From assembly GCF_003434305.1 (NCBI RefSeq), contig NZ_QKKX01000028.1:62001-126000 (forward strand): a stretch of DNA of 64,000 nt. The letters are read 5' to 3'. Position 1 is the first letter of the stretch, and every line of letters starts with the position of its first letter. The translations under genes and the position numbers were made by a program. Below are positions 60,687 to 64,000 of this stretch, piece after piece. The notes beneath the pieces are model-generated. The model was given only the letters and a program-made list of their open reading frames with translations, did no database searches and was not told where the DNA came from. The stretch is from Micromonospora sp. MW-13 (GTDB lineage Bacteria; Actinomycetota; Actinomycetes; Mycobacteriales; Micromonosporaceae).

Positions 60687-62459
60687 ATGACAACTCGCAC
60701 CCGCCGCCACCTCCTGGCCCTCGCCACCACCGCCGTCTCCCTCGCCGCCGGCCTCGTCCCGGCGCCTGCCCTGGCCCACCCCGGCCACCCCGACGACCGG
60801 GACCCGGACCTCGGCCCGTACGTGCACGTCTACGACCCGTCCTCCCCGACAGCCGAGATCCAGGCCACCCTCGATGCGATCTTCGCCAGGCAGGAACGCA
60901 ACGAGATGGGCGCCGACCGGCACGCGGTGCTGTTCAAGCCCGGCCGGTACGACGTCGACGCGAAGCTCGGCTACTACACCACCGTCGCCGGCCTCGGCCG
61001 CTCCCCGGACGACGTTGACATCCACGGCGCGGTCCGGGTCGTCGGCCAGCCCGACCCGAACTCCCCGGCCGGGATCTCCGCGCTGACCAACTTCTGGCGC
61101 TCGGCGGAGAACCTGTCGGTCACCCCCACCGACTGGTCGAACCAGTGGGCCGTCTCCCAGGCATCCCCGATGCGCCGCGTGCACGTCCGCGGCACCCTCT
61201 GGCTCGAACCGGGCAACGGCGGCTACTCCAGCGGCGGCTACATCGCCGACTCGAAGGTCGACGGCACCACCATCAACGGCTCCCAGCAGCAGTGGCTGAC
61301 CCGGGACAGCGAGCTCGGCGGCGACTGGACCAACGGGGTCTGGAACCAGGTCTTCTCCGGCGTGACCGGGGCGCCCGCCCAGGGCTTCCCCGACCCGCCG
61401 TACACCACCCTGCCGACCAGCCCGGTCACCCGGGAGAAGCCGTACCTGTTCGTCGACGGCGACGACCGGTGGCGGGTGGCCGTGCCGGGCCTGCGGCAGG
61501 ACACCGCCGGCACCACCTGGGCGGCCGGCGGTCAACCGACCCCCTCGCTGTCACTGCGCGACTTCTTCGTCGCCCGGCCCACCGACAGCGCCCAGCGGAT
61601 CAACCGGGAGTTGGCGCGGGGGCGGCACCTGCTGCTCACCCCGGGCGTCTACCGGCTGGACCGGGCGCTGCGGGTCACCCGCCCGGGCACCGTCGTGCTC
61701 GGGCTCGGCATGCCCAGCCTCGCCCCGACCACCGGCGACGCCGCGCTGCGCGTCGCCGACGTCGACGGGGTGCGCGTCGCCGGGCTGCTGGTCGACGCCG
61801 GCCAGCGCGAGTCCGACGTGCTCGTCGAGATCGGCCGGCGCAACGGCCACCGGGACCACGCCGCAAACCCGACCTCGGTGCAGGACGTCTTCTTCCGCAT
61901 CGGCGGCCCCTGGGTCGGCCGGGCCCGGACCAGCCTCGCCGTGCACAGCGACGACACCCTGCTCGACAACATCTGGGCCTGGCGCGGCGACCACGGCAAC
62001 GGCATCGGCTGGACGGCGAACACCGCCGACACCGGCGTGCTGGTCACCGGCGACGACGTGACCGCGTACGGCCTGTTCGTCGAGCACTACCAGCGATACC
62101 AGACGGTGTGGAGCGGCGAGCGCGGCCGGACCGTCTTCTACCAGAGCGAGCTGCCCTACGACCCGCCGAGCCAGGCCGCCTGGACCAGCCCGACCGGTCG
62201 CGGCTGGGCGTCGTACAAGATCGCCGACTCCGTACGCCGGCACGAGGCGTGGGGGCTCGGCGTGTACTCGTACTTCAACCAGGGGGTCGACATCCGGGCG
62301 GACCGGGCGATCGAGGCGCCCCGCCGGCCGGGCGTGCGGTTCCACGACATGATCACCGTCTTCCTCGACGGCAGCGGCGGCATCGAGCGCACGGTCAACG
62401 ACGTCGGCGCCCCGGTCGTCGGCTCGTTCGGCACCAGCCCGGTGATCAGCTACCCCTGA
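60687..62459 (+). CDS. Secreted right-handed beta-helix protein (GH55/pectate-lyase-like fold)
   Basis: This 590-aa protein has a signal peptide (RTRRHLLALATTAVSLAAGLVPAPALA, cleavage near residue 30). The first part has EIQATLDAIFARQERNEMG and VLFKPGRYDVDAKLGYYTTVAGLG, typical of the rhamnogalacturonase/GH55-like start. Repeating short beta-helix coils follow (NLSVTP, VDGVRVAGLLVDAGQRESDVLVEIG, TGVLVTGDDVTAYGLFVEHY). Actinobacterial homologues are often misnamed adenylyl cyclase. A carbohydrate substrate is likely but catalytic residues cannot be assigned. ATG 60687 precedes the signal directly. Confidence 0.82.
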   Translation: MTTRTRRHLLALATTAVSLAAGLVPAPALAHPGHPDDRDPDLGPYVHVYDPSSPTAEIQATLDAIFARQERNEMGADRHAVLFKPGRYDVDAKLGYYTTVAGLGRSPDDVDIHGAVRVVGQPDPNSPAGISALTNFWRSAENLSVTPTDWSNQWAVSQASPMRRVHVRGTLWLEPGNGGYSSGGYIADSKVDGTTINGSQQQWLTRDSELGGDWTNGVWNQVFSGVTGAPAQGFPDPPYTTLPTSPVTREKPYLFVDGDDRWRVAVPGLRQDTAGTTWAAGGQPTPSLSLRDFFVARPTDSAQRINRELARGRHLLLTPGVYRLDRALRVTRPGTVVLGLGMPSLAPTTGDAALRVADVDGVRVAGLLVDAGQRESDVLVEIGRRNGHRDHAANPTSVQDVFFRIGGPWVGRARTSLAVHSDDTLLDNIWAWRGDHGNGIGWTANTADTGVLVTGDDVTAYGLFVEHYQRYQTVWSGERGRTVFYQSELPYDPPSQAAWTSPTGRGWASYKIADSVRRHEAWGLGVYSYFNQGVDIRADRAIEAPRRPGVRFHDMITVFLDGSGGIERTVNDVGAPVVGSFGTSPVISYP

Positions 62460-62479
62460 CCCGGACAGCACAACCGGAC

Positions 62480-62506
62480 GGGCGGACCGGGTGACCCGGT
62501 CCGCCC
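62480..62506. terminator. Bidirectional hairpin terminator
   Basis: GGGCGGACCGGG (62480-62491), TGA loop, CCCGGTCCGCCC (62495-62506): a perfect 12-bp stem between convergent genes. Confidence 0.82.
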
Positions 62507-62573
62507 GGGCCGGACCCACCGACGCCGACCGCCCGGCGGCGGGCCGCCCCCGTACCGGCCCGCCGCCGGCCCG

Positions 62574-63170
62574 TCACGCCGACAACTGGTCGACCCGGGT
62601 GAGCACCCGGTCGATCAGTCCGTACTCGCGGGCCTGCTCCGCGGTGAACCACCGGTCCCGGTCCCAGTCCCGCTGGATCTCGTCCAGCTCCCGCCCGCTG
62701 TGCTGGGCGATCAGCTTCTGCATGGTGCGCTTGACGTGCAGCATGTTCTCCGCCTGGATGGTGATGTCGGCGACGGTGCCGCCGAACCCGCCCGAGGGCT
62801 GGTGCATCATGATCCGCGAGTGCGGCAGCGCATACCGCTTCCCGGCCGTGCCCGCGCAGAGCAGGAACTGCCCCATCGAGCCGGCGAAGCCGAGCGCCAG
62901 GGTGGCCACGTCGTTGCGGATGTATCGCATGGTGTCGTACACGGCCATCCCGGCGCTGACCGAGCCACCCGGCGAGTTGATGTAGAGGTGGATGTCCCGC
63001 TCGCTGTCCTCGGCGGCCAACAGCAGGAGCTGCGCGCAGATCTGGTTGGCCGACTCGTCCGTGACCTCGGTGCCGACGTAGACGATCCGCTCGCGCAGCA
63101 ACCGTTGGAAGACCTGATCGCCGAAGGTCGGCAGCCCGCCGTCCAGCATCCGCACGTCGTACCTGATCAT
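62574..63170 (-). CDS. clpP: ATP-dependent Clp protease proteolytic subunit (ClpP paralog)
   Basis: This 198-aa protein has the complete triad: GFAGSMGQFLLCAG (Ser near residue 98), SRIMMHQPSGG (His near 123) and WDRDRWFTAEQAREYGLID (Asp near 172). The site reads AGSMGQ where main ClpPs read AASMGA. ATG 63170 or GTG 63176 is the start. It is a stand-alone clpP without a second clpP or clpX beside it; actinomycetes have several. The ClgR-like gene lies upstream on the same strand. Confidence 0.93.
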   Translation of the reverse strand: MIRYDVRMLDGGLPTFGDQVFQRLLRERIVYVGTEVTDESANQICAQLLLLAAEDSERDIHLYINSPGGSVSAGMAVYDTMRYIRNDVATLALGFAGSMGQFLLCAGTAGKRYALPHSRIMMHQPSGGFGGTVADITIQAENMLHVKRTMQKLIAQHSGRELDEIQRDWDRDRWFTAEQAREYGLIDRVLTRVDQLSA

Positions 63171-63260
63171 GTCGACCTCCACCGCGCCGGTGGGCGACTT
63201 CGACCGCCCCGGGGACCAGCCCGTCCAGCGTGCGCCCGCCGGCGGCGGCGATCCCAGCGC

Positions 63261-63292
63261 TTCTGCCGCCGGCAGATCCGCCGACGGCAGAA
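63261..63292. promoter_or_regulatory. Palindromic site between clgR and clpP
   Basis: TTCTGCCG (63261-63268), CGGCAGA (63270-63276) and CGGCAGAA (63285-63292) give one tight 7-bp inverted repeat and a wider 8-bp repeat in the clpP promoter. It could be an operator for the adjacent regulator. It does not match my memory of the ClgR box. Confidence 0.5.
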
Positions 63293-63324
63293 CCGGGCCG
63301 GGGCGTCGCAGCCGGGCGGTGAGG

Positions 63325-63774
63325 CTAGACGGCGACCGGCCGCCGCGCGCCCGTCGCGGCCCGCCCGCAGTGCGCCAGTCCGGGGGTACGCGGTCCCACG
63401 GCGAGCGGCGCCCCGGGAAGCGCCAGGTGCGTGTCGACCCCCCGCCGGTCGCCGGGCCGCTCCAGCCGGGACAGCCGGTCGCCGTACCGCGGCAGTGGCA
63501 GCGCGGCGACGGCCGCCCGGGGACCCACCGGGGTGCGCGGCTCGACCTGGCGCAGGTCGTCCCGGGCCTCCTCCAACAGGTCGGACAGGCGGATGCCGAG
63601 GGCCCGGCAGATCGCCGCGAGCACCTCCGACGACGCCTCCTTGCGGCCCCGCTCGACCTCGGACAGATAGGGCAGCGACACGCCGGCCGCCTCGGCGACC
63701 TCACGCAGGGTGCGGCCCTGTCGCGTTCTGATCCGGCGGAGCACCCCGCCGATGACCCGTCGCAGCAACGACAT
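63325..63774 (-). CDS. clgR: XRE-family regulator, ClgR-like
   Basis: This 149-aa protein has the ClgR N-terminus RRVIGGVLRRIRTRQGRTLREVAEAAGVSLPYLSEVERGRKEASSEVLAAICRALG (residues about 5-60). ClgR activates clp genes and its own promoter. The C-terminal half here is Arg/Pro-rich and lacks the family's usual degradation-signal end. It sits 154 bases upstream of clpP on the same strand, its natural target. Gene order clgR-clpP supports the call. Confidence 0.88.
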   Translation of the reverse strand: MSLLRRVIGGVLRRIRTRQGRTLREVAEAAGVSLPYLSEVERGRKEASSEVLAAICRALGIRLSDLLEEARDDLRQVEPRTPVGPRAAVAALPLPRYGDRLSRLERPGDRRGVDTHLALPGAPLAVGPRTPGLAHCGRAATGARRPVAV

Positions 63775-64000
63775 GCGGCCTCACTCCCGGTCGTCTCTCC
63801 GCCGACAGTCCCATCATGCCCGGTGTGGGGCATCCGGGCAGTCCCGGTCCGGCGAGCCGGCGTGGCCGGACCCGTCCCGGGGCGTGGGCGGCCTCGTCCC
63901 GGTGGCACCCCGGGGTGCGGATGCCCGCGTACCGGCTATGTTGTGCACGTGCAGGTGACGGCGGCGGAGCAGGTCCGACGGTGATCCATTTTCCCGCGCA

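Overview
The window is 64 kb of very GC-rich DNA from a filamentous actinomycete. The gene content (chuangxinmycin-type cluster, pSAM2-like integrative element, DUF6244-type protein, ClgR/ClpP pair) fits the Micromonosporaceae (Micromonospora/Actinoplanes-like). The genus is an inference, because no rRNA or core phylogenetic marker is present.

Layout. (1) 1-6906 is the 3' end of a natural-product cluster on the + strand: B12 radical-SAM C-methyltransferase (cut by the window edge), a DUF5825-like partner, a JAMM/MPN protein, a ubiquitin-like sulfur carrier with a Gly-Gly plus six-residue tail, a P450, a ketopantoate-reductase-like enzyme and an extra tryptophanyl-tRNA synthetase. This set matches what is published for chuangxinmycin, a sulfur-containing TrpRS inhibitor: the carrier and JAMM protein supply sulfur, the P450 closes the C-S ring, the radical-SAM pair C-methylates, and the TrpRS gives self-resistance. 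The cluster ends against a decayed E2 acyltransferase gene. (2) 6.9-20 kb holds a two-component system, a membrane M48 protease operon and small enzymes. It also holds much debris: remnants of a SitI3 immunity gene, a nucleotidyltransferase, a transposase, a Ser/Thr kinase and a DUF4143 ATPase, plus two copies of a ~215-bp repeat. (3) 20.2-28.6 kb is a complete four-gene Wadjet (JetABCD) plasmid-defence operon with a MerB-like gene just upstream. (4) 29.3-36 kb is a decay zone: a PadR regulator with a nonsense codon and a frameshifted partner, a truncated prepilin peptidase, an HxlR gene cut by one IS3-family element, and a second IS3-family element that is itself inactivated. (5) 36.2-39.9 kb carries a NUDIX gene and a toxin-immunity locus. 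In that locus a DUF6244-type gene appears joined to a CdiA-type tRNase domain through a textbook -1 frameshift signal, followed by a SitI3-type immunity gene. The third ~215-bp repeat leads directly into tRNA-Arg(CCU). (6) 39,911-55,469 is an intact actinomycete integrative and conjugative element (AICE) in that tRNA gene, bounded by 54-bp perfect att repeats. It encodes integrase, Xis, RepSA, SpdB, an FtsK-type Tra protein and a GntR (KorSA-like) regulator, then accessory genes. The accessory part is visibly lower in GC and encodes a HEPN/DUF4145 protein, a D12-class adenine methyltransferase and a ParB-domain/HEPN-like fusion; this is a candidate undescribed defence module. (7) 56-64 kb is ordinary chromosome: VapC remnant, amidohydrolase, AraC regulator, a divergent QorB/HxlR pair with a perfect palindrome, a secreted beta-helix protein, and ClgR/ClpP.

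The two most interesting signals are the frameshift-linked toxin at about 38.4 kb and the ParB-HEPN/Dam/HEPN cargo of the AICE at 50.4-54.2 kb. All family assignments come from reading motifs by eye; no database search was run.
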